Source: Actinomycetota bacterium
GTDB taxonomy: Bacteria; Actinomycetota; Actinomycetes; S36-B12; UBA5976
DNA: 20,211 nucleotides
Direction: 5' to 3'
Assembly (NCBI GenBank): GCA_947447095.1
Contig: CANFIL010000007.1
Coordinates: 1-20,211 of the forward strand
Both the position numbers and the translations under genes were made by a program. The notes below the pieces were generated by a model. That model was not told the origin of the DNA. It ran no database searches and saw nothing but the letters and a program-made list of their open reading frames with translations. Of this stretch, positions 15,097 to 20,211 are shown one piece after another; the stretch's first letter is position 1; every line of letters begins with the position of its first letter.

Positions 15097-15696
15097 CTAG
15101 GCCGATGTCGTCGGCAATTCATTCACGAGCGGGCCTGACATGTTCTCACGGAGCATTGAGTAGATATTGTGATCACGCCAGTCATGGTTGATGTGCAAAA
15201 ATCTCGGGCGAATGCCTTCGTAATGAAATCCAAGACGTTGAACTAATCGATTACTCGGTACATTTTCTGGCCGAACCGCAATTTCAACTCGATGCAGGTT
15301 CATTGTCAACAGCAAGAAATCAGTTACGAGTGCCGCTGCGGTAGTCATGATTCCACGATCAGATACTGCCTCATCAATCCAGTATCCGAAGTTTGCTTCT
15401 CGAAGCGCGCCATAGACGATGTTGTTGACATTGAGTTGTCCAACGAACTCGCCCTTGTACTCAACTACAAACGGTAAGCAATGTCCTTGTCGGGCTTCTG
15501 CGCGCATTCTGCGTGCAACCTCTTGGAATGTTGGTACTGGCTCATGTGTTGGTATCGGAGAAGTGGCTTCCCACTCGACCAGCCATGCTTCGTTCGCCAG
15601 CCGCAGTTCCTGCCATTTACGACCATCCCGGACACGCAAAGGACGCAATCGAACATCGCCATGTGTGAGAGTTACTGGCCAATGCGAGTTTCTCAT
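15097..15696 (-). CDS. rimJ: RimJ/RimL-type GNAT N-acetyltransferase
   Basis: A 199-residue GNAT-fold acetyltransferase resembling those that acetylate ribosomal-protein N-termini. The pattern VRLRPLRVRDG at the N-terminus, FVGQLNVNNIVYG, ANFGYWIDEAVSDRGIMTTA (the acetyl-CoA loop), HRVEIAVRPENVPSNRLVQRLGF, and a final HDWRDHNIYSML are family hallmarks. It starts by ATGA overlap with the moeA-like gene, so it is co-translated with it. The real substrate is uncertain; the same gene sits between moeA and the sepX-type gene in M. tuberculosis (Rv0995), so a division-related target is conceivable but unproven. Confidence 0.88.
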   Translation of the reverse strand: MRNSHWPVTLTHGDVRLRPLRVRDGRKWQELRLANEAWLVEWEATSPIPTHEPVPTFQEVARRMRAEARQGHCLPFVVEYKGEFVGQLNVNNIVYGALREANFGYWIDEAVSDRGIMTTAAALVTDFLLLTMNLHRVEIAVRPENVPSNRLVQRLGFHYEGIRPRFLHINHDWRDHNIYSMLRENMSGPLVNELPTTSA

Positions 15697-16613
15697 TCGT
15701 CGCTATCGTCCAAACACATGACGTTAACGCGATCACCCTTTACTGCTTTTTGAGTGCCAGGCGGGATAACAATTAGGGCGTTTGCAATGCCAAGTCCCGA
15801 CAACGGATGGCCATCGTCACCTTCAAGAGAACGAACCATCGAAACACCGGCTCGGGTAAAAAGCTGTGCACGCACATAACGCGTTTCTTCGACCGCTGAT
15901 GAAACTTCTGCATCCAACGTGGCATCGATCATCTTGTGATGCAAGGTTGTATGGCCCATCATGCGGCGAATCAACGGGCGCACAAAAACATCAAACGACA
16001 ACAAAGCACCGATCGGGCTTGCAGGCAAAACAAATATTGGAGTTGAATCTGGACCAATGACGCCATAGCCCTGTGCTCCACCGGGCTGCATTCCCACATG
16101 CACAAACTCAACTTTTCCAAGTTCTTTGAGCACTGAGGTTAAGAGGTCATAGTCCGAGGCCGACATTCCGCAGGCAGCCACGATGATGTCAGCACGAACC
16201 AGCTGATCTTCGATGGATGCACGAACGGTGTCCACATCACTAGCAAGTGGGCCCACACGAAATGTCATTGCACCCGCAGCAGTAGCTGCCGCTGTCAAAG
16301 CAATTCCATTAATGTCTGGGCGAGCATCCTCGTCTTTGCCTGGATCTGCCAAATCGCTTCCGACTGTTAGCACGACTACGCGAGGCTTGGGGTGAACTGT
16401 GACTCGACCTATGTTTGCAGCTGCGATTAATGCGATGTGCCGTGCAGCAATTGTGGTTCCCCGAGACAACAAAGTGTGTGTGACATCGTCATCAGAAATT
16501 GTGACGTCCTGCGCCAATACACAACCAACTGAACCCAGTAGCCCCACTTCGAGCGGTTCACTTGCCGTAGCTTGCGCAAGGACAATATCTAGATGCTCGG
16601 CCGTAGCCCGCAT
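15693..16613 (-). CDS. Truncated-type MoeA/gephyrin-like protein (Glp-like), probably non-enzymatic
   Basis: A protein of about 306 residues, against ~400 for MoeA, which inserts molybdate into molybdopterin. The N-terminal helix (RATAEHLDIVLAQ, CVLAQDV) passes directly into the second part of domain I (LLSRGTTIAARHIALIAAANIG, ~49-69), so domain II with the MDGYA motif is missing. The MogA-like domain III is present (RVVVLTVGSDL, DINGIAL) and so is domain IV to the end. The usual GGVSVGxxD appears as CGMSASDYD, PGKP is PGGA, and PGNP is PASP, so several ligand positions are lost. The reading frame is clean and coupled on both sides: GTGATG at the galU stop (ATG 16613 preferred, GTG 16616 possible) and ATGA into rimJ. 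The context matches Rv0994, the Glp position. A division scaffold is the best inference; residual cofactor function is unlikely. Confidence 0.85.
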   Translation of the reverse strand: MRATAEHLDIVLAQATASEPLEVGLLGSVGCVLAQDVTISDDDVTHTLLSRGTTIAARHIALIAAANIGRVTVHPKPRVVVLTVGSDLADPGKDEDARPDINGIALTAAATAAGAMTFRVGPLASDVDTVRASIEDQLVRADIIVAACGMSASDYDLLTSVLKELGKVEFVHVGMQPGGAQGYGVIGPDSTPIFVLPASPIGALLSFDVFVRPLIRRMMGHTTLHHKMIDATLDAEVSSAVEETRYVRAQLFTRAGVSMVRSLEGDDGHPLSGLGIANALIVIPPGTQKAVKGDRVNVMCLDDSDE

Positions 16614-17512
16614 CACGAGTCACTCGCAAGATATTCGATCATCCATGCACGCAGATCAGGACCGACATCATCACGATCAAGCGCAATTTGAAAAACGCTC
16701 TTCAAATACGACAGCTTGTCACCCGTGTCATATCGACGGCCACGGAAAATCACAGCGTGAACACCACCAGCAACATCCGGGGCGCTCGCTAGTTGCGCCA
16801 CTGCATCAGTGAGTTGAATTTCGCCACCACGACCAGGCTCTTGATCAGCGAGCACGGCAAAGATTTCAGGTTGCAATAAATAACGACCGATGACCGCAAG
16901 GTTACTTGGCGCTTCACCCTCGAGCGGCTTTTCAATCAGGCCAGTCACTCGAACAATGTCTGGATCATCGGTTGCTTCGACTTGTGCGCAGCCATACAGA
17001 TGTATTTCGCTAGCTGGCACTTCCATCAGACACAAAATTGAGCCGCCATGCTTTTCGTAAGCGTTCAACATTGCAGGAAGAACTGGTGTCTTTGCATCAA
17101 TAAGGTCATCGCCCAACATGACAACAAAAGGCGAATCTCCGACGTGCTCCTTGGCCAAACTCACAGCATGGCCAAGTCCGAGTGGATTTCCCTGCCGAAC
17201 GTAATGAATGTGAGCAAGTTCGACAATTCGCATGAGTTCGTCATGCATTGCAATTGCACCTTTGTCCATCAAAGTGCGTTCCAAGTTTGGCGAGTGATCA
17301 AAGTGATTCTCAAGGGCATCTTTGTTGCGACCGGTAACAAATAAGAGGTCAACGATTCCTGCGGCTTGAGCTTCTTCCACAACATACTGAATCGCAGGCT
17401 TATCGACTACGGGCAGCATTTCTTTTGGAGTCGCCTTAGTCGCTGGCAAGAATCGTGTTCCAAGTCCCGCGACTGGGACAACGGCCTTCACGATTGGGCG
17501 ATGAGAACTCAT
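16613..17512 (-). CDS. galU: UTP-glucose-1-phosphate uridylyltransferase
   Basis: A 299-residue nucleotidyltransferase forming UDP-glucose, a donor for envelope glycans and trehalose or galactose metabolism. Motifs: VVPVAGLGTRFLPATKATPKE (N-terminal nucleotide loop), EEAQAAGI, FVTGRNK, VRQGNPLGLGHAV, VMLGDDL and GLIEKP. YDTGDKLSYLK lies near the end. Length and order are those of bacterial GalU. It starts at ATG 17512 with TAAAGT 6 nt upstream and no SD. It is the first gene of a four-gene unit with the gephyrin-like gene, rimJ and the sepX-like gene. Confidence 0.96.
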   Translation of the reverse strand: MSSHRPIVKAVVPVAGLGTRFLPATKATPKEMLPVVDKPAIQYVVEEAQAAGIVDLLFVTGRNKDALENHFDHSPNLERTLMDKGAIAMHDELMRIVELAHIHYVRQGNPLGLGHAVSLAKEHVGDSPFVVMLGDDLIDAKTPVLPAMLNAYEKHGGSILCLMEVPASEIHLYGCAQVEATDDPDIVRVTGLIEKPLEGEAPSNLAVIGRYLLQPEIFAVLADQEPGRGGEIQLTDAVAQLASAPDVAGGVHAVIFRGRRYDTGDKLSYLKSVFQIALDRDDVGPDLRAWMIEYLASDS

Positions 17513-17518
17513 ACAACG

Positions 17519-17524
17519 ACTTTA
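17519..17524 (-). promoter_or_regulatory. Putative leaderless -10 of the galU operon
   Basis: TAAAGT on the minus strand, 6 nt before the galU ATG at 17512, in the 70-bp gap shared with the divergent cyclo-ligase gene. Confidence 0.45.
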
Positions 17525-17570
17525 GGGCACGATCAGGGATGTCTTTGGAACGCATTGCCTAAGCCCTGCT

Positions 17571-17576
17571 TAGAGT
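17571..17576 (+). promoter_or_regulatory. Putative leaderless -10 of the cyclo-ligase gene
   Basis: TAGAGT ends 6 nt before ATG 17583. No SD lies in between. Confidence 0.45.
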
Positions 17577-17582
17577 TGAGTT

Positions 17583-18155
17583 ATGACCTTTCCTTCCAAG
17601 CTCGATGCACGCACGGCCTCGACAAAGTCACGTGCCGCGCGAGATTCGCGAGCATTGGCCCAAGCAAGCGCCGACTTGGTTAATCACGATTGGTCGGGGC
17701 TGACTCGTCGCGGAAACATTACGTGTTATGTGTCCATGGACTCCGAGCCACCGACCGAAGAATTACGTCGACACCTGATTTCTCTTGAGCGAATCCCTTA
17801 CTTGCCCATCATGAAACCGGCACGTCAGCTTGCATGGGGACTCGATGGTACTGATCTGGTTCACAATAATTACGGTGTGCTTGAACCTGCCGAGGACTCA
17901 ACATTTGCGTTGTCGTCGACCACGGCCATGATCATTCCTGCGCTTCGTTGTGGAATAGATGGAAGTCGTCTAGGTCGAGGTGCTGGTTACTACGATCGCG
18001 TATTAGCGACTCTGCCACCGCATTCAGTTGGCGGACCATTACGAATCGTTGTTGTTTTCGACGATGAAGTCGATGACACAGTGCCGCATGATGAGCTCGA
18101 TCAACGTATTGATGTGATCGTCACTCCGACCCGAATTATTCGACTAGCCGAATAA
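17583..18155 (+). CDS. 5-formyltetrahydrofolate cyclo-ligase
   Basis: A 190-residue enzyme converting 5-formyl-THF to 5,10-methenyl-THF with ATP, returning it to the one-carbon pool. The C-terminal signature GSRLGRGAGYYDRVL (127-141) is the nucleotide/folate-binding loop, preceded by the conserved MIIPALRCGIDG. A basic N-terminus (TKSRAARDSR) and YLPIMKP (73-79) also fit. It is divergent from galU, as Rv0992c is from Rv0993. Its stop overlaps that of the downstream crcB on the other strand by 12 nt, within a perfect inverted repeat. Confidence 0.93.
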   Translation: MTFPSKLDARTASTKSRAARDSRALAQASADLVNHDWSGLTRRGNITCYVSMDSEPPTEELRRHLISLERIPYLPIMKPARQLAWGLDGTDLVHNNYGVLEPAEDSTFALSSTTAMIIPALRCGIDGSRLGRGAGYYDRVLATLPPHSVGGPLRIVVVFDDEVDDTVPHDELDQRIDVIVTPTRIIRLAE

Positions 18156-18156
18156 T
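18135..18156. repeat. Perfect 8-bp inverted repeat over the convergent stop codons
   Basis: ATTATTCG (18135-18142), a 6-nt loop, then CGAATAAT (18149-18156). Both stop codons, TAA of the cyclo-ligase and TAG of crcB, lie inside it. It might act as a small bidirectional terminator or RNA stabiliser, but the stem is AT-rich and no U-tract follows. Confidence 0.5.
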
Positions 18157-18500
18157 CGAGAACTTAGTTCAGTCCCTAAAATCGCGGCGACTAAACCAGA
18201 TGTAATCAATATTCCGAAATACATGACAGTCGAATTCCATGCTCCTGCAACGATGCGGCGATGAAGTTGCAAACTCACTCCGCTAAAAGTTGTCAGCGCG
18301 CCACAGAGGCCCGTTCCCACCACTAGGCGAACATCGTGCGGCGCGTGGATCAACAAACCAAGAATGAGTGAGCCTGCAACATTCACGGCGAGCGTGGCGC
18401 GTGGAAATGCGCTCGATCCGATTGGCGGCCATCGGTATTCAATCGCGAATCGCACAAAGCCGCCGACTCCCGCTGCAACAGCGAGCAAGAAAACCGTCAT
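18144..18500 (-). CDS. crcB: CrcB/Fluc fluoride channel subunit (second of a pair)
   Basis: A 118-residue protein with four hydrophobic segments, a fluoride-specific exporter subunit of the cytoplasmic membrane. Family motifs are GGFVRFAIE near the N-terminus, LAVNVAGSLILG, and GTGLCGALTTFSGVS, which includes the Thr-Thr-Phe-Ser channel signature. It overlaps the other crcB gene by 4 nt (ATGA type). Paired small crcB genes in actinobacteria usually form an antiparallel heterodimer, in contrast to the single dual-topology form. Confidence 0.92.
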   Translation of the reverse strand: MTVFLLAVAAGVGGFVRFAIEYRWPPIGSSAFPRATLAVNVAGSLILGLLIHAPHDVRLVVGTGLCGALTTFSGVSLQLHRRIVAGAWNSTVMYFGILITSGLVAAILGTELSSRLFG

Positions 18501-18853
18501 GACTTCACCAGCTTGCTGCCAATATGTGTGGCGCTGACTCCTGCAACGAAAGTTGTTGCGACATAAATCGCTGCATGCAACCCGTCAAGTTGTGTTGCTT
18601 CAACTGCAAGAGCGGAAAATGTGGTGAAGCCTCCGAGTACACCCGTCACTACAAAATGCCGACGTACGTCATCACTCATCACGCTGGGCATGCTGGCAAT
18701 AACTCCTATTGCCATCGCTCCAACGATGTTTACCGCAAGTGTCGCCCACGGCCATGCCAACGGATCAGTGTGAGGAATTGCAAGCGAGACTGCGTAACGC
18801 AAGAGCGAACCAATGATTGCCCCGCCGGCCGCAAGCAGTCCGTAGCGCTTCAT
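18497..18853 (-). CDS. crcB: CrcB/Fluc fluoride channel subunit (first of a pair)
   Basis: A 118-residue four-helix membrane protein and partner of the adjacent crcB. It shows GAIIGSLLRYAVS with the conserved Arg, LAVNIVGAMAIG and GVLGGFTTFSALAVE. Sequence divergence from its neighbour supports a heteromeric channel. Its ATG coincides with the stop of the FmdB-type gene (TAATG), so it depends on that gene's transcript. No fluoride riboswitch fold was recognised ahead of the operon. Confidence 0.92.
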   Translation of the reverse strand: MKRYGLLAAGGAIIGSLLRYAVSLAIPHTDPLAWPWATLAVNIVGAMAIGVIASMPSVMSDDVRRHFVVTGVLGGFTTFSALAVEATQLDGLHAAIYVATTFVAGVSATHIGSKLVKS

Positions 18854-19146
18854 TAACTCGTTGTAGACGGTGTCGAAGCTGGCGCAGCTGGTGCTGGAGC
18901 CGGTGTGGCTGGCTTGGCAGCAGACTCAGTCGACGTCGTTGACGGAGTAGATACCGACGATGACGCACCGCGCGAATCATTGCGATAGAAACCGGAGCCT
19001 TTAAAGACAACTCCGACCGAGCCATAAACCTTACGAAGAGCTGCTTCATTACATGAAGGACATATCGTTAATGCATCGTCTGAGAATGACTGAACTACTT
19101 CGAGCGGCTCATAACACGAGTCGCATACGTATTGATAGGTAGGCAT
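18853..19146 (-). CDS. FmdB-family zinc-ribbon protein, likely Ruc (Rv0991c) counterpart
   Basis: A 97-residue protein. Residues 1-45 form an FmdB zinc ribbon with Cys8-x2-Cys11 and Cys29-x2-Cys32 after the MPTYQYVCD opening. Residues ~60-97 are a disordered Ser/Thr/Pro/Ala-rich tail. The layout and neighbourhood (5-FCL, galU) match Rv0991c, described as Ruc, a redox-regulated chaperone whose cysteines form disulfides on oxidation. The equivalence here is inferred from layout and position. AAAGGA lies 4 nt before ATG 19146. It leads a three-gene unit with two crcB genes, an association not expected from the Ruc literature. Confidence 0.85.
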   Translation of the reverse strand: MPTYQYVCDSCYEPLEVVQSFSDDALTICPSCNEAALRKVYGSVGVVFKGSGFYRNDSRGASSSVSTPSTTSTESAAKPATPAPAPAAPASTPSTTS

Positions 19147-19181
19147 GTCATCCTTTCGCCGAGATAAAGAGCAATGTCGAT

Positions 19182-19187
19182 ATCGTA
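19182..19187 (-). promoter_or_regulatory. Possible -10 of the fmdB-crcB-crcB unit
   Basis: TACGAT on the minus strand would give a leader of about 28 nt holding the AAAGGA ribosome site. No fitting -35 is visible. Confidence 0.25.
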
Positions 19188-19226
19188 CCTGTGGACAACG
19201 GGTGGCAGCATCTCGCGCCGAATGCT

Positions 19227-19232
19227 TAGTCT
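19227..19232 (+). promoter_or_regulatory. Possible -10 of the SAF-domain gene
   Basis: TAGTCT lies 9 nt before ATG 19242, implying a leader of only 2-3 nt. The out-of-frame ATG at 19235 lies between them. Confidence 0.3.
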
Positions 19233-19241
19233 CAATGCACC

Positions 19242-19832
19242 ATGAATCTCAAGATCCACACATTTGTTGTCCAGTTTCGCCGCGAACTTTCAGCACTGTG
19301 CGCTGGCCTCGCGGTCCTGATCTGTCTTAATGTGTTGCGGCCTCACCCTGGGATCTCGATCATTTCGGCGGCCCACGACTTACCTTCGGGCCATATTGTG
19401 CAAGCTCAAGATGTTGTACGAACCGCATTCAATGTGGGATGGCAAAGCGCAATTACGCATGAGAGTGCAGTTATCGGGCACACGTTAACGCACGCTGTGA
19501 AAGAGTCAACACCTTTAAACGAATCCGACTTGCTTGATATGTCGATAACGACAAATTTGCATGGTGGAATGCGCGCCGTGACCATCGAGATTTCACCAAG
19601 TGATTCATTGCTTGCTCGCGTGGGTTCGCGAGTTGATGTCTTCAGCGCGGATGGACAGCAGATTAGTTCAGATTCACTTGTACTTGCCATTAATGAATCT
19701 TCATCGTCAAGTTTTTCACTCAGCTCACGATCGACAGTCTCGGCCATTGTTGCGATGACTCGAGCAGAAGTGAGCCAACTTTCAAGCGCACGATCTAATG
19801 GCGCTCTGACGCTCGCAGTAAGTGGAACCTAA
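19242..19832 (+). CDS. SAF-domain membrane-anchored protein (CpaB/RcpC-like)
   Basis: A 196-residue protein with one N-terminal membrane segment (~17-33) and an extracytoplasmic SAF domain (~39-98): ISAAHDLPSGHIVQAQDV, then VIGHTLTHAVKESTPLNESDL. The rest (~109-196) matches the second part of RcpC/CpaB-type proteins: MRAVTIEI, VGSRVDVFS, and a final ALTLAVSGT. CpaB proteins assist Flp/Tad pilus assembly, but no pilus gene is next to it, so the role stays open. A Ser-rich stretch lies near 152-165. It is divergent from the FmdB-type gene and overlaps the 70-residue gene's stop by 4 nt. Confidence 0.82.
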   Translation: MNLKIHTFVVQFRRELSALCAGLAVLICLNVLRPHPGISIISAAHDLPSGHIVQAQDVVRTAFNVGWQSAITHESAVIGHTLTHAVKESTPLNESDLLDMSITTNLHGGMRAVTIEISPSDSLLARVGSRVDVFSADGQQISSDSLVLAINESSSSSFSLSSRSTVSAIVAMTRAEVSQLSSARSNGALTLAVSGT

Positions 19833-20041
19833 CTGTGATGTGGCGGGACGTTATCGCGTAATTCTTGATCGCGCGGTTCGATTCGAACAACATCATCACG
19901 TGTTTGTTCCGGAGCTAAGTCCAATTTGGCAAGCAGCTCTCGCAATGAAGCTTTTGCTGCTTCGTCCTGCGGATCTACATCTGGGGTTTCAGACACACCC
20001 CTATCGTGCAACGGTTCGACAGGGGAACCAAATCGGTACAT
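19829..20041 (-). CDS. Small hypothetical protein, 70 residues
   Basis: I do not recognise this protein. It is acidic and hydrophilic with no membrane segment or cysteine. The middle (DEAAKASLRELLAKLDLAPE, ~25-45) looks helical and amphipathic, and the ends look disordered. Support for a real gene comes from a good SD (AGGTGG, 4 nt before ATG 20041), stop-codon overlap with the SAF gene like other convergent pairs here, and the 21-bp gap to the divergent next gene. Confidence 0.6.
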   Translation of the reverse strand: MYRFGSPVEPLHDRGVSETPDVDPQDEAAKASLRELLAKLDLAPEQTRDDVVRIEPRDQELRDNVPPHHS

Positions 20042-20050
20042 TAATCCACC

Positions 20051-20056
20051 TAGGAT
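20051..20056 (+). promoter_or_regulatory. Putative leaderless -10 of the last gene
   Basis: TAGGAT ends 6 nt before ATG 20063, inside the 21-bp gap to the divergent small gene. Confidence 0.45.
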
Positions 20057-20062
20057 TTAGGC

Positions 20063-20211
20063 ATGGAACTGCTCCGCCTCGAAAAGTGGCACGCGCTGCG
20101 CGATGAGCACTATTCCATCGTTGAGCCATGGATTACTCCGCGCCTTACTCGTCGAGCCCGCCAAGAGAAACATCCTGTCGATGACTTTCTCTTCGAGTAC
20201 TACCCGATCAG
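20063..20211 (+). CDS. N-terminal fragment of a protein resembling those annotated as 3-methyladenine DNA glycosylase
   Basis: Only 49 codons are inside the window; the gene continues beyond the right edge. The visible residues include MELLRLEKWHALRDEHYSIV, EPWITPRLTRRARQEKHPV and DDFLFEYYPI. This opening (WITP..TRRA..KHPVDDFLF-YY) resembles actinobacterial proteins often labelled 3-methyladenine DNA glycosylase, for which I know of no proof of activity. The catalytic part cannot be seen. The start is supported by the leaderless TAGGAT box. Confidence 0.6.
   Translation, partial: MELLRLEKWHALRDEHYSIVEPWITPRLTRRARQEKHPVDDFLFEYYPI

Noticed and set aside
15693..16613. The short moeA-like gene as a pseudogene or assembly deletion
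   Set aside because: The frame is open, junctions on both sides are translationally coupled, and the missing part matches one structural domain exactly.
18765..19049. Minus-strand frame of 94 codons rich in Arg, Leu and Gln
   Set aside because: It is a frame-shifted reading of the repetitive Ser/Thr/Pro/Ala tail of the FmdB-type gene and the crcB start.
19147..19241. Fluoride riboswitch ahead of the fmdB-crcB unit
   Set aside because: I found no sequence resembling the conserved core, and the leader appears too short.

Overview
The window is a chromosomal stretch of a compact, medium-GC actinobacterium. Gene content and order resemble the Mycobacterium tuberculosis region Rv0991c-Rv1018c in condensed, partly rearranged form: FmdB/Ruc, 5-FCL, galU-moeA(glp)-rimJ-sepX, pmt/rsmI, metG, tatD-rpf-rsmA-ispE, tRNA-Gln-glmU. 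Gaps between genes are tiny, starts and stops overlap often, and many starts lack a Shine-Dalgarno (SD) sequence. This suggests a streamlined lineage; freshwater acI/Nanopelagicales-type actinobacteria would fit, but that is a guess. I see no transposon, phage, CRISPR or rRNA.

Layout. 1-1048 (minus): 5' part of glmU behind tRNA-Gln(UUG). 1202-2404: a TetR-type and a MarR-type regulator, tail to tail, with a perfect 18-bp palindrome in front of the marR start. 2405-5891 (minus): tatD, a secreted G5/lysozyme-fold protein in the slot used by rpfB elsewhere, rsmA and ispE, the last three in reading order. 5976-7793 (plus): a membrane O-acyltransferase fused to an SGNH esterase domain. 7790-10261 (minus): metG and rsmI. 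10293-11783 (plus): protein O-mannosyltransferase. 11780-14175 (minus): copZ-copA copper export. 14280-17512 (minus): galU, a shortened MoeA/gephyrin-like protein, a RimJ-type acetyltransferase and a SepX/GlpR-like membrane protein, probably a cell-division module. 17583-18155 (plus): 5-formyltetrahydrofolate cyclo-ligase. 18144-19146 (minus): FmdB/Ruc-type zinc-ribbon protein and two CrcB fluoride channels. 19242 to the end: an SAF-domain membrane protein, a 70-residue unknown protein, and the start of a gene resembling those annotated as 3-methyladenine DNA glycosylase.

Most genes are housekeeping or envelope functions (UDP-GlcNAc, UDP-glucose, isoprenoid precursor, rRNA methylation, peptidoglycan hydrolysis, O-acylation, O-mannosylation). 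The strongest candidate for unusual biology is the MoeA-like protein at 15693-16613. It lacks the whole domain II and key catalytic positions of molybdopterin molybdotransferase, yet sits with a SepX/GlpR-like protein. It looks like a minimal, non-enzymatic gephyrin-like division scaffold. Two genome-architecture signals also stand out: a recurrent TAnnnT element 6-8 nt before start codons (leaderless transcripts), and overlap at the stop codons of all five convergent gene pairs.
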